Below are positions 15,885 through 23,227 of a stretch of 29,027 nucleotides of DNA, one piece after another (position 1 is the stretch's first letter; every line of letters starts with the position of its first letter). The notes under the pieces are model-generated. The model searched no databases. It was not told the origin of the DNA and worked only from the letters and a program-made list of their open reading frames with translations. Origin of the DNA: DATFYI01 sp035315125 (GTDB taxonomy: Bacteria; Chloroflexota; Anaerolineae; Anaerolineales; Anaerolineaceae). The position numbers and the translations under genes were made by a program. The stretch spans positions 1-29,027 of the forward strand of contig DATFYI010000300.1 of assembly GCA_035315125.1 (NCBI GenBank), in the 5' to 3' direction.

Positions 15885-17756
15885 ATGACTTCGTCAGATC
15901 CCAATGATAAATCTCAGGAATTTACTTTTAAGGCTGAAACCCGCCAGCTTTTAGACATATTAATTCATTCATTATATACAGAGCGGGAAGTTTTTCTACG
16001 TGAGTTGATCTCAAATGCCTCGGATGCTCTCACTCGAATGAGTTTTGAAATGCTGACAAACAGGAATGTGCTCGATCCTGAAGCCGAACTAGGCATTTGG
16101 ATCAAAGCTGATTCCACCGAAAATACTTTGACGATCCACGATACCGGTATTGGCATGACCCAAGATGAAATGGTGGAAAATCTGGGTACAATTGCACATT
16201 CTGGCGCCAAGGCATTCCTGGATGTTGCACAGAAAGATAATGCCCATATTTCAGATATCATTGGACAGTTTGGCGTTGGTTTCTATTCGGCCTTTATGGT
16301 AGCTGAATCAATCCGGGTTATTTCACGTTCCTACCAACCAGAGTCCCAGGCATTTGCCTGGTCTTCTGATGGCTCAGATACGTACACAATCGAAGCAGCC
16401 GAAAAAAACGAGCGCGGTACGGATGTAATAATTAAACTTAAATCTGACGCCAGTGAATTCACTCAAAAACCTCGGTTACACGAAATTATAAAAAAACATT
16501 CCGATTTCATCCCATATCCAATTTATTTAGAAGGACAGGATGGGCAAGTTAATCTTCAAACGGCACTTTGGCGGCAACAGCCGCGCCAGGTGGAACCACA
16601 AAAATACCAGGATTTTTATAAGCAATTCACACTAGATACTGAACCTCCAATTACTTACGCTCACCTAGTGGTAGACGCACCTCTGCAAGTGTACGCTTTG
16701 CTGTACATCCCTGCGTCACCGGAACATAATATTTTTTCGCCACGCAAGCAAGACGGGCTGAAACTCTACGCTAGAAAGGTGCTTATTCAAGAATATTGCC
16801 AGACACTGTTACCTGAATATTTAAGGTACGTCCAGGGTGTGGTTGATTCTGAAGATATCCCGTTGAATGTTTCACGCGAATCGGTACAATCCACCCGTGC
16901 TATGAGTCAGATCAAAAAGCTGGTCACCAATAAACTCATTGACTCTTTGAAGGATCTGGCACAAGATAAACCAGATGAATATGAGAAGTTCTGGAAGAAT
17001 TTTGGCCATTCAATCCGGGAAGGAATTGCATCCGTACCCGAGGATTACGAGATGCTACTACCGCTGCTTCGTTTCCACTCAATGAATAGTCCTCAAAAAT
17101 GGCTTTCACTCGACGATTACGTACAAGCAATGGCAGGTCAGGACAAAATCTATTATATTCTGGGAGACGATGAACACTCAATTATTAATAGCCCCCACCT
17201 GGAAGTATTCCGTCATAAAGGCTACGATGTTTTATTAATGGCCGATCCACTCGATCCCTTCATGTTGATGCGGCTGGATGAATATAAAAAATTCAAACTG
17301 GCAAATGTTTCACGCGAAGACTTAAAAATGCCGGAAAAATTAGAAGAGAACCAAAAAACAGATGAGAATTTACCAGACGAAGATATCAATAAAATTATAG
17401 GACGTTTTAAGACACATCTTGGCAATAAGGTTTCAGATGTACGCACGACCGAGCGATTGGTAGAATCGCCTGCCCGTTTAGTAGATAAGGAAGGCACCCT
17501 TAATCCAGAAATGCAGCGAGTTTATCACCTGCTGAACCGTGAATTTGAGACACCCCAAAAAATCCTCGAGATCAACCCCCATCACCCCATTATCAAGGAT
17601 TTCAACCATCTTAATGACGACGATGCCCTGAGCGATTTAGTGATCGATCAAATCTATGAAGATGCACTCTTATCAGAAGGTCTTCATCCTGATCCAGCCA
17701 GTATGATCAACCGCATTCAGCAGTTTATCGAAGTTGCATTAAATAACCGTAAATAA
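15885..17756 (+). CDS. htpG: Molecular chaperone HtpG (bacterial Hsp90)
   Basis: 623 residues, normal for HtpG. The N-terminal GHKL ATPase domain shows E40 in FLRELISNASDAL (with N44 and D47), HDTGIGM (85-91) and GQFGVGFYSAFM (about 126-137). The middle domain includes IPLNVSRESVQ with the catalytic-loop arginine, and the C-terminal domain supplies dimerisation. HtpG remodels clients with DnaK in the cytoplasm. The ATG at 15885 has GAAAG directly before it and GAAAGGA further upstream. No CIRCE element is visible, but nested inverted repeats lie about 90 bp upstream. Its last 18 bp overlap the 3' end of the convergent glycerate-kinase gene. Confidence 0.97.
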   Translation: MTSSDPNDKSQEFTFKAETRQLLDILIHSLYTEREVFLRELISNASDALTRMSFEMLTNRNVLDPEAELGIWIKADSTENTLTIHDTGIGMTQDEMVENLGTIAHSGAKAFLDVAQKDNAHISDIIGQFGVGFYSAFMVAESIRVISRSYQPESQAFAWSSDGSDTYTIEAAEKNERGTDVIIKLKSDASEFTQKPRLHEIIKKHSDFIPYPIYLEGQDGQVNLQTALWRQQPRQVEPQKYQDFYKQFTLDTEPPITYAHLVVDAPLQVYALLYIPASPEHNIFSPRKQDGLKLYARKVLIQEYCQTLLPEYLRYVQGVVDSEDIPLNVSRESVQSTRAMSQIKKLVTNKLIDSLKDLAQDKPDEYEKFWKNFGHSIREGIASVPEDYEMLLPLLRFHSMNSPQKWLSLDDYVQAMAGQDKIYYILGDDEHSIINSPHLEVFRHKGYDVLLMADPLDPFMLMRLDEYKKFKLANVSREDLKMPEKLEENQKTDENLPDEDINKIIGRFKTHLGNKVSDVRTTERLVESPARLVDKEGTLNPEMQRVYHLLNREFETPQKILEINPHHPIIKDFNHLNDDDALSDLVIDQIYEDALLSEGLHPDPASMINRIQQFIEVALNNRK

Positions 17757-19115
17757 AAATGCCAGGTCATTGACGTTCGTGCCGGTCGGTCCAGTTCGGA
17801 TCAAATCGCCAAGGCGCTCAAAATAAGAATACGAATCATTCTCTTCCAGGAAATCATTCACAGATAATCCGAGTGCGTTGCCGCGTTTAAAGGTGTCACC
17901 GCTAACCACTGCTCCAGCAGCATCGGTCGGCCCATCTTCACCATCGGTTGCCAGAGTGATCATTAAGGCCTTTTCCAAGCCGTCCATACCACTTACCGCC
18001 CCTAAAGCGGTTTCCAAATTTCTTCCGCCCAGTCCACTGCCGCGTAGCATAACGGTTGTTTCTCCACCCAACACAAGACAGCCTGGACGAGAGACCGGCT
18101 GCCCGCTGTCGACCATTTGATGCAAAATTCCCGCCATAAAATTTCCAGCCTGACGCGCTTCCCCATTAAGAAATGTGGTGAGAAGCTGGCAATTAAAACC
18201 TTCTCGACACGCCGCCTCGACGGCAGCCTGCGCTGCCTGGAAATTACTGGAAACAACCAGATTTTGGACTTTTTCTAGACATCGGTCGCCAGTCTTGACG
18301 GTTTCAATTTTTTCCCCCTGGACGCCGGCTTCTATGTAACGTCGGATAGAAACCGGTGTTTTCTCAGCCAGGTGATATTTTAGGATGACATTCCAGGCAT
18401 CTGAAAATGTAGATTTATCGGCGGTTGTTGGACCTGAGGCAATGACATCCAACGGGCTGCCAATCACATCTGAAAGTACCAGTGTTACCAGTTGGGCAGG
18501 ATGAAATTGCCTGGCTAAACCACCCCCTTTTACCCGGTCGATGTGTTTACGGATAGCATTCATCTCGCCTATTTCAGCCCCACTGGACAAAAGCAGACTC
18601 GTCATTTGCTGGATATCAGCCAATGAAATCTCGTCTACCGGAAAGGATAGTAATGCCGACCCTCCTCCCGATATCAGACAAAAAACCAGATCATTTGCTT
18701 TCAATTGATGGCTGAATTCAAATACCTGCCGGGCGCTTTCAACACTTCCTGAATTGGGCACTGGATGTCCACCTACCAATACTTTGAATGTGACCGTCAA
18801 CCCGGTTATGGCACTTTCGAGTGGGGTATGCTTTAAAACAATCATACCGCCAGTCAAGCGCCCGTCCAAAGCATCAACCAGCCCCCGCGTCATTGCCAAG
18901 CTGGCTTTCCCAAAAGCCACCACGAAAATTCTTGAAAAACGCGCCAGATCATACTCGTGATCAGCTATACGAAGTCGGTCAGATTGCAAATGCACAGATC
19001 GCTGAATCACCTGATACGGATCGGCTGCCATTAAAGCTGCTTCCATAACCCGCTTGACAGGAGTCGAGCCCGGCAATGAATCCAATGTCTGGGATGAAAA
19101 CGAGTATTTGTTCAT
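17739..19115 (-). CDS. Glycerate 2-kinase, MOFRL family
   Basis: 458 residues from the ATG at 19115, chosen because GGAGG lies 5 nt upstream; a GTG two codons earlier abuts that site. The N-terminal GckA domain has VVAFGKASLAM, VGGHPVPNSGSVESARQVF and LISGGGSALLSFP, a likely nucleotide-binding loop. IRKHIDRVKGGGLA and LSDVIGSPLDVIASGPT follow. The C-terminal MOFRL domain has LGGETTV, GRNLE and TDGEDGPTDAAGAV. The enzyme phosphorylates glycerate, usually to 2-phosphoglycerate, feeding glyoxylate, serine or sugar-acid carbon into glycolysis. The GckA/TtuD type is not resolvable here. The 3' end overlaps htpG by 18 bp with no terminator between. It is divergent from the acyl-CoA synthetase gene, with 178 bp between starts. 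Confidence 0.95.
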   Translation of the reverse strand: MNKYSFSSQTLDSLPGSTPVKRVMEAALMAADPYQVIQRSVHLQSDRLRIADHEYDLARFSRIFVVAFGKASLAMTRGLVDALDGRLTGGMIVLKHTPLESAITGLTVTFKVLVGGHPVPNSGSVESARQVFEFSHQLKANDLVFCLISGGGSALLSFPVDEISLADIQQMTSLLLSSGAEIGEMNAIRKHIDRVKGGGLARQFHPAQLVTLVLSDVIGSPLDVIASGPTTADKSTFSDAWNVILKYHLAEKTPVSIRRYIEAGVQGEKIETVKTGDRCLEKVQNLVVSSNFQAAQAAVEAACREGFNCQLLTTFLNGEARQAGNFMAGILHQMVDSGQPVSRPGCLVLGGETTVMLRGSGLGGRNLETALGAVSGMDGLEKALMITLATDGEDGPTDAAGAVVSGDTFKRGNALGLSVNDFLEENDSYSYFERLGDLIRTGPTGTNVNDLAFLFTVI

Positions 19116-19255
19116 GGCCACCTCCAGTGGTCAAACACAAATGATAAATATACCATTTAAATAAGTACATTTGTTTTTTGAAAAGTGCGTAAAATAACTC
19201 TAGTACAATCCATCACAAATTGATGACTTTGCCTGCAATATCTTGCCATAATGAT

Positions 19256-19261
19256 TATAAT
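19256..19261 (+). promoter_or_regulatory. -10 box for the acyl-CoA synthetase gene
   Basis: A perfect TATAAT lies 32 bp before the GTG start. The spacer-correct -35 (CTGCAA, 19233-19238) is weak. AGGAGG follows at 19281-19286. Confidence 0.45.
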
Positions 19262-19293
19262 AAATAACTCAATTTGCTCCAGGAGGATCAAAC

Positions 19294-21405
19294 GTGGATA
19301 ATGAAGCTCTAAACGGCCTTTTCCGGCCTAAATCGATTGCTATCGTTGGCGCATCGACCAAACCCGGTAAAATCGGATACATTGTTGTCAATAGCCTGAT
19401 CGAAAGTAAATATGGGGGGAAGATCTATCCAATTAATCCCCAAGCAGACGAAATTTTGGGTTTGAAATGTTACCCATCCGTTACCGACGTGCCCGGAAAT
19501 ATCGATGCGGCGGTATTGACCATTCCGGCAAATTTATGTGCTGAAGTCACTGAGGAATGTGGCAAAAAAGGCGTCAAGGGTTTAATCATCATCACTTCAG
19601 GATTCAGCGAAGTTGGACGGCGAGACCTGGAAGATCAGCTGGTTGAGATTGCCAGGCGTTATGGGACTCGCATCTTGGGGCCAAACATCGTCGGCTTCCT
19701 TTCCAACTCCGATAAAATAAACGCTTCGTTTGCGCCATTCCTGCCCCTGCCAGGCAAGGCCACTTTGATTTCTCAAAGCGGCGCCCTGCTGATCGCTTTG
19801 GATGCTTCGACTTATTCTCGCAGGGTCGGCTTTGACAAGATGATCTCGATTGGAAATATGTGCGACGTAGATTTCGCTGACACCATCCTGTGGCTGGACG
19901 ATGATGAGAACACAGCTTGTATCTCCATGTATATCGAGGGTTTAAAAAATGGCCGTCCCTTTATCGAAGTAAGTCAAAAAGCCAAAAAACCTATCGTCGC
20001 CCTCAAAGCCGGGGTTTCCGCTCACGGGGCGGCTGCGGCAGCTTCACATACCGGATCTTTAGCAGGTGCAGCCAAAGTATATGGTGCTGCATTTCAACAA
20101 GCCGGTGTGGTACAGGCCTCTGACCTGGATAACTTGTTTGACCGATCGCTGGCACTTTCCCTACAATGCCCCATGCAAGGTGATAACCTGGTCATTGTCA
20201 CGAATGGCGGTGGCGTAGGTGTTCTGGCAACCGATGCTGCTGAAAAGTATGGACTCCCGCTAAAATTTGCTCCACCTGATGTTCAGACTGAATTTAAGAA
20301 GCATATGCCCGAGTTCGGATCTGCGAAAAACCCGGTTGACCTGACCGGTATGGCCGGAGATGAGTGGTATATCGATTCAGTACGTTACGCCATGGGTCAT
20401 AAATGGGTCGACGGGCTGGTTGTCTTGTATTGTGAGACAGCCAATACCAACCCGCTCGAAATCGCACAAGGCATCTACCAGGCAGTCGTCGAGGCAGGAA
20501 TAAAAGATAAGCCAATCACCGTCTCATTTGTTGGCGGCGAGAAATCTGCTGAAGCCATGCGCTGGCTGGTCGAGCGTAACATCCCGGCTTATCCTGCCCC
20601 GGATATTGCAGTAAACGCAATGGCAGCTCTGCATGAGTATGCCCAGATCAAAGATATGGCCAAACAGGAAGCCGTCCCCTGTGGTACGGCTAACCGTCAG
20701 GAGGTCATGGATATCATCTCCAAAGCTCGTATGGACGGCCGGGATGTATTGACTGAGATAGAATCCAAACAGGTCTTTTCTGCATATGGCATGCCGGTTA
20801 CCGCAACTTATTTGGCTAAAACTGAGGACGAAGCCGTAGAATTGGCTAATAAGATCGGTTTCCCGGTCGTAATGAAGATCGTCTCACCCGATATCCTGCA
20901 CAAATCGGATGCGGGTGCAGTAAAAGTCAACATCAAGGACGAAGCGTCTGTGCGAGAAGCCTACCAGACAATCTTAAAGAATTCCAAAGTGTACAAACCA
21001 GACGCTCGTATCCACGGGATTGCGATTCAGGAAATGGCTCCCTGGGGCACCGAGGTTATCCTTGGATCGGTCAACGATCCAACCTTTGGCCCAACCATCA
21101 TGTTTGGTCTGGGTGGCATCTTTGTTGAAGTTCTCAAAGACGTCACTTTCCGTGTGGCGCCTGTACCAGCCAACCAGGCGCTGCGTATGCTTGGTGAAAT
21201 CCGCGGTGCACCGATTCTAGCTGGCGTTCGCGGTGAACCACCACGCGATCGCGAAGCCATGGCTGATACTGTTTGTAAGTATTCCAATATGATCGTGGAT
21301 CTTGAAGATGAGGTCAGTGAGTCGGACGCCAATCCGGTGTTGATTTATGAACAGGGCAAAGGCGTGATGGTTGTAGATGCCCGCATAATCCTGAAGAAAA
21401 AATAA
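19294..21405 (+). CDS. ADP-forming acetate/acyl-CoA ligase, single-chain
   Basis: 703 residues from a GTG start with AGGAGG 7 nt upstream. Residues about 8-130 are a CoA-binding Rossmann domain (PKSIAIVGASTKPGKIGY). Residues 150-290 resemble succinyl-CoA ligase and include H252 in ASHTGSLAGA, the likely phosphohistidine. The C-terminal 220 residues are an ATP-grasp domain (PVVMKIVSPDILHKSDAGAVKVNI, GLGGIFVEVLKD, DANPVLIYEQG). The enzyme interconverts acyl-CoA + ADP + Pi and acid + ATP + CoA. In fermenters it usually runs towards ATP, so acetate or a branched or aromatic acid is the probable product. No GNAT domain is fused, so it is not the Pat-type protein acetyltransferase. The gene is monocistronic, ending in a perfect hairpin. 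Confidence 0.94.
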   Translation: MDNEALNGLFRPKSIAIVGASTKPGKIGYIVVNSLIESKYGGKIYPINPQADEILGLKCYPSVTDVPGNIDAAVLTIPANLCAEVTEECGKKGVKGLIIITSGFSEVGRRDLEDQLVEIARRYGTRILGPNIVGFLSNSDKINASFAPFLPLPGKATLISQSGALLIALDASTYSRRVGFDKMISIGNMCDVDFADTILWLDDDENTACISMYIEGLKNGRPFIEVSQKAKKPIVALKAGVSAHGAAAAASHTGSLAGAAKVYGAAFQQAGVVQASDLDNLFDRSLALSLQCPMQGDNLVIVTNGGGVGVLATDAAEKYGLPLKFAPPDVQTEFKKHMPEFGSAKNPVDLTGMAGDEWYIDSVRYAMGHKWVDGLVVLYCETANTNPLEIAQGIYQAVVEAGIKDKPITVSFVGGEKSAEAMRWLVERNIPAYPAPDIAVNAMAALHEYAQIKDMAKQEAVPCGTANRQEVMDIISKARMDGRDVLTEIESKQVFSAYGMPVTATYLAKTEDEAVELANKIGFPVVMKIVSPDILHKSDAGAVKVNIKDEASVREAYQTILKNSKVYKPDARIHGIAIQEMAPWGTEVILGSVNDPTFGPTIMFGLGGIFVEVLKDVTFRVAPVPANQALRMLGEIRGAPILAGVRGEPPRDREAMADTVCKYSNMIVDLEDEVSESDANPVLIYEQGKGVMVVDARIILKKK

Positions 21406-21431
21406 GCGAGTTAGGTGTTAATATCACGAAT

Positions 21432-21462
21432 AATTCGGCGGACAAGATGTCCGCCGAATTTT
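21432..21462. terminator. Bidirectional terminator, acyl-CoA synthetase / 21461 gene
   Basis: AATTCGGCGGACA and TGTCCGCCGAATT form a perfect 13-bp stem with a 3-nt loop, with A/T tracts on both sides. The minus-strand gene's stop codon lies at its edge. Confidence 0.88.
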
Positions 21463-21901
21463 AATATCGATCAATCTTTTCGGCTGAATATTGGTTGATT
21501 AAATGTCTCCAGGCTCCAACCCAAGGGGTCCCTAAATGGTGACGGACTGGCACTTTCACGCTCATCAACTTTTGAGCCACCTGGGCCGAAAGAACTGCAA
21601 TCGTTGCCCAATCTTCATTCAGGATTGCCCTGGTCATTTTTTCCCCGATTTGCTGCGTCCATTCCCATTCCAAACGAAAACGGTCGGCCTTCATCCAGTA
21701 GTCTCTTTTTTCCCAGGCAACTACAGAGGTCTCAACAGTTTCATAAATTTCAAGTAATGCAAGCGCAATAAAAGCCGCCAGATCCCGACTCTGTTCATTC
21801 GGTTCACTTTGGCGCATTAATTCGCGTAAAGCTAAAATAACTGCCTTACTTAATCGATTTCGTTCTTTACCTGCACCCTCAGGATTAATTACACGGCTCA
21901 A
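21461..21901 (-). CDS. Unrecognised alpha-helical protein, TTG start
   Basis: 146 residues; I do not recognise the family. The TTG start is supported by GGGAGG 5 nt upstream and a promoter 40-65 bp upstream. It looks fully helical and soluble: LSKAVILALRELMRQ, RDLAAFIALALLEIYETVETSVVAWEKRDYWMKADRF and WTQQIGEKMTRAIL. There is no signal peptide, metal motif or nucleotide-binding loop. The gene is flanked by two terminators, which makes it monocistronic. The arrangement WEKRDYWMKADRFRLEWEW is rich in Trp and charged residues and may be a binding surface. A small regulatory or scaffold protein is possible, but no function can be assigned. Confidence 0.75.
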   Translation of the reverse strand: MSRVINPEGAGKERNRLSKAVILALRELMRQSEPNEQSRDLAAFIALALLEIYETVETSVVAWEKRDYWMKADRFRLEWEWTQQIGEKMTRAILNEDWATIAVLSAQVAQKLMSVKVPVRHHLGTPWVGAWRHLINQYSAEKIDRY

Positions 21902-21939
21902 CTATACCTCCCAGAAATAATAATTGCCGAAACTACAAG

Positions 21940-21967
21940 ATTATATCCGATTTATATGACTTCGAAA
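21940..21967 (-). promoter_or_regulatory. Promoter for the gene at 21461-21901
   Basis: On the minus strand TTTCGA (21967-21962), a 16-bp spacer and a perfect TATAAT (21945-21940) lie about 40 bp before the TTG start. Confidence 0.5.
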
Positions 21968-21978
21968 GAATGCTTAAT

Positions 21979-22007
21979 AAAAAAGGACCGGCGGATGAAG
22001 GCCGGTC
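21979..22007 (-). terminator. Terminator of the LysM gene
   Basis: On the minus strand GACCGGC (22007-22001), an 8-nt loop and GCCGGTC (21992-21986) are followed by C and six T (21984-21979). Confidence 0.85.
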
Positions 22008-22053
22008 TCTACTTTCTGTTAAGTAATATCTATTCTCTAATTAATTATCTAAA

Positions 22054-22788
22054 TCAGCCGGTGATATGAATTGGGGAAGAGTAAGCCTGAACAGCATTAT
22101 TCCCCTCAGTAGTGAGTACATGGACTACCCAAGATTCGCCTTTGTTTGCTGAGGATGGGATGGTTACAGTCTGGCTGGTGTAACCACGCGAATCGGTTTT
22201 TCCATCATATACTTTATTCGAATTGCTCCCCTCTTCACCAATGCGATAGTCAATATCTGTGTTCGCTGGGAAACCACTCACAGACACAGTTATGCTATCT
22301 CCAGCCTTGGCCCAGCATGTAGATACGGTGACCCGTGGATAGAAAATGTACCGATTATAATAAGAATTACCATAAGATTGACCAGGGTTATAGTAGCCAG
22401 AATACCACCACTTGCCCGGGTAATAATAACCGCCGTACCATGGGTTCGAATTATAATAAACGGCTGGTTTTGGCCACGGATTATTATAAACTGGATTGGG
22501 TTGATAATTGGGAGCAACATACCCGCTGCCGCTCAGGTTTAGCACCATCCCGGCGTAAATCCAGTGCGGATTATAAATCTGCGGGTTTTGAGCTAAAATA
22601 GTTCCAACTGATGTACCGCACATTTGGGCTATTCTAAGTAAATAATCACCATATTGAACAACATACCTGCCGCCACAACCCCAGGAAATCGATTCTACTT
22701 TCGAATTTGGGGCCGCTGCCGAAACTATGGTGAATAACTGTACGGCAATTAAAATAGCGACTACCAGAGCAATTGAAATCTTTTTCAC
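22054..22788 (-). CDS. Secreted LysM protein with Tyr-rich linker and beta-sandwich C-terminus
   Basis: 244 residues from a GTG at 22788, chosen because GGGAGG lies 5 nt upstream; a longer reading from TTG codons would place that site inside the gene. Residues 1-26 are a signal peptide (MKKISIALVVAILIAVQLFT then IVSAAA). Residues 42-85 match a LysM domain (YVVQYGDYLLRIAQMCGTSVGTILAQNP), which usually binds peptidoglycan or chitin-like glycans. Residues about 90-150 are a Tyr/Asn/Pro/Gly-rich linker. The C-terminal 94 residues look like a beta-sandwich (VTVSTCWAKAGDSITVSVSGFP, SQTVTIPSSANKGESWVVHV). It has no catalytic motif, so it is probably a cell-wall-binding surface or matrix protein. The gene is monocistronic with its own terminator. 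Confidence 0.9.
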   Translation of the reverse strand: MKKISIALVVAILIAVQLFTIVSAAAPNSKVESISWGCGGRYVVQYGDYLLRIAQMCGTSVGTILAQNPQIYNPHWIYAGMVLNLSGSGYVAPNYQPNPVYNNPWPKPAVYYNSNPWYGGYYYPGKWWYSGYYNPGQSYGNSYYNRYIFYPRVTVSTCWAKAGDSITVSVSGFPANTDIDYRIGEEGSNSNKVYDGKTDSRGYTSQTVTIPSSANKGESWVVHVLTTEGNNAVQAYSSPIHITG

Positions 22789-23108
22789 ATCTTCCTCCCT
22801 TAAATAAAGTTGAATGAATCCTTTTTTCAACAAATCACAACATATTTATTACAATCTAAACCAATTTTATGCTATAGCAGATAGATTAATTTTAGATTAG
22901 TTTTTTCTTAAATTGACAATTTTTGATTTCCGAAGCAACCAGACCGTACCAGCGATTATGATTAATTGTACAGTATATGTAGAATCATTAATTGAGTTAT
23001 GCTATAATTGGCGACGCATGATTGCTATTAAAAGTCACGCAGAATGTTATACGATATCTTCATAAATAGAAATGGAAGTAATCAGTCTATCTTATTAATG
23101 GTGATTAA
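22789..23108. other. 320-bp A+T-rich intergenic region before tRNA-Leu
   Basis: No gene is evident. GTTGAA (22809-22814) and TTCAAC (22826-22831) form a small hairpin in the LysM leader. An extended -10 promoter lies at 23000-23008. A 15-codon reading frame starts at 23018, 9 nt after that -10, but lacks a Shine-Dalgarno sequence. TTGACA at 22913 has no -10 partner at proper spacing. Nothing else stands out. Confidence 0.6.
23000..23008 (+). promoter_or_regulatory. Extended -10 promoter for tRNA-Leu and the tig-clpP genes
   Basis: TGC-TATAAT is a perfect extended -10. The predicted start near 23015 leaves about 94 nt of leader before the tRNA. The -35 region (TAGAAT) is poor, as is usual for extended -10 promoters. 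Confidence 0.5.
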
Positions 23109-23190
23109 GGGGAAGTGCTGGAATTGGCAGACAGGCATGACTTAGGATCATGTGCCGAAAGGCGTGAGGGTTCAAGTCCCTCCTTCCCCA
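23109..23190 (+). tRNA. tRNA-Leu (anticodon TAG)
   Basis: 82 nt with all arms. The acceptor GGGGAAG pairs with CTTCCCC, plus discriminator A. The D arm is CTG/CAG. The anticodon stem CATGA/TCATG holds loop CTTAGGA with anticodon TAG at 23143-23145. A long class II variable arm (GCC-GAAA-GGC) and T arm GAGGG-TTCAAGT-CCCTC complete it. It decodes CUA and other CUN codons. CCA is not encoded. The trigger factor gene follows with no terminator between. Confidence 0.96.
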
Positions 23191-23227
23191 TATTGTAATA
23201 AATTTCAATTGAGAAGGAAAATGAGCG

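Noticed and set aside
23009..23025. TTGGC...TTGCT motif resembling a sigma-54 promoter before tRNA-Leu
   Set aside because: The distance from GG to GC is 14 rather than the required 12 bases, and an extended -10 sigma-70 promoter overlaps it. No properly spaced -24/-12 site was found by eye in the intergenic regions.
23018..23065. 15-codon leader peptide before tRNA-Leu
   Set aside because: It lacks a ribosome site and coding character; its nearness to a -10 box may be chance. Kept only as a note in the intergenic entry.
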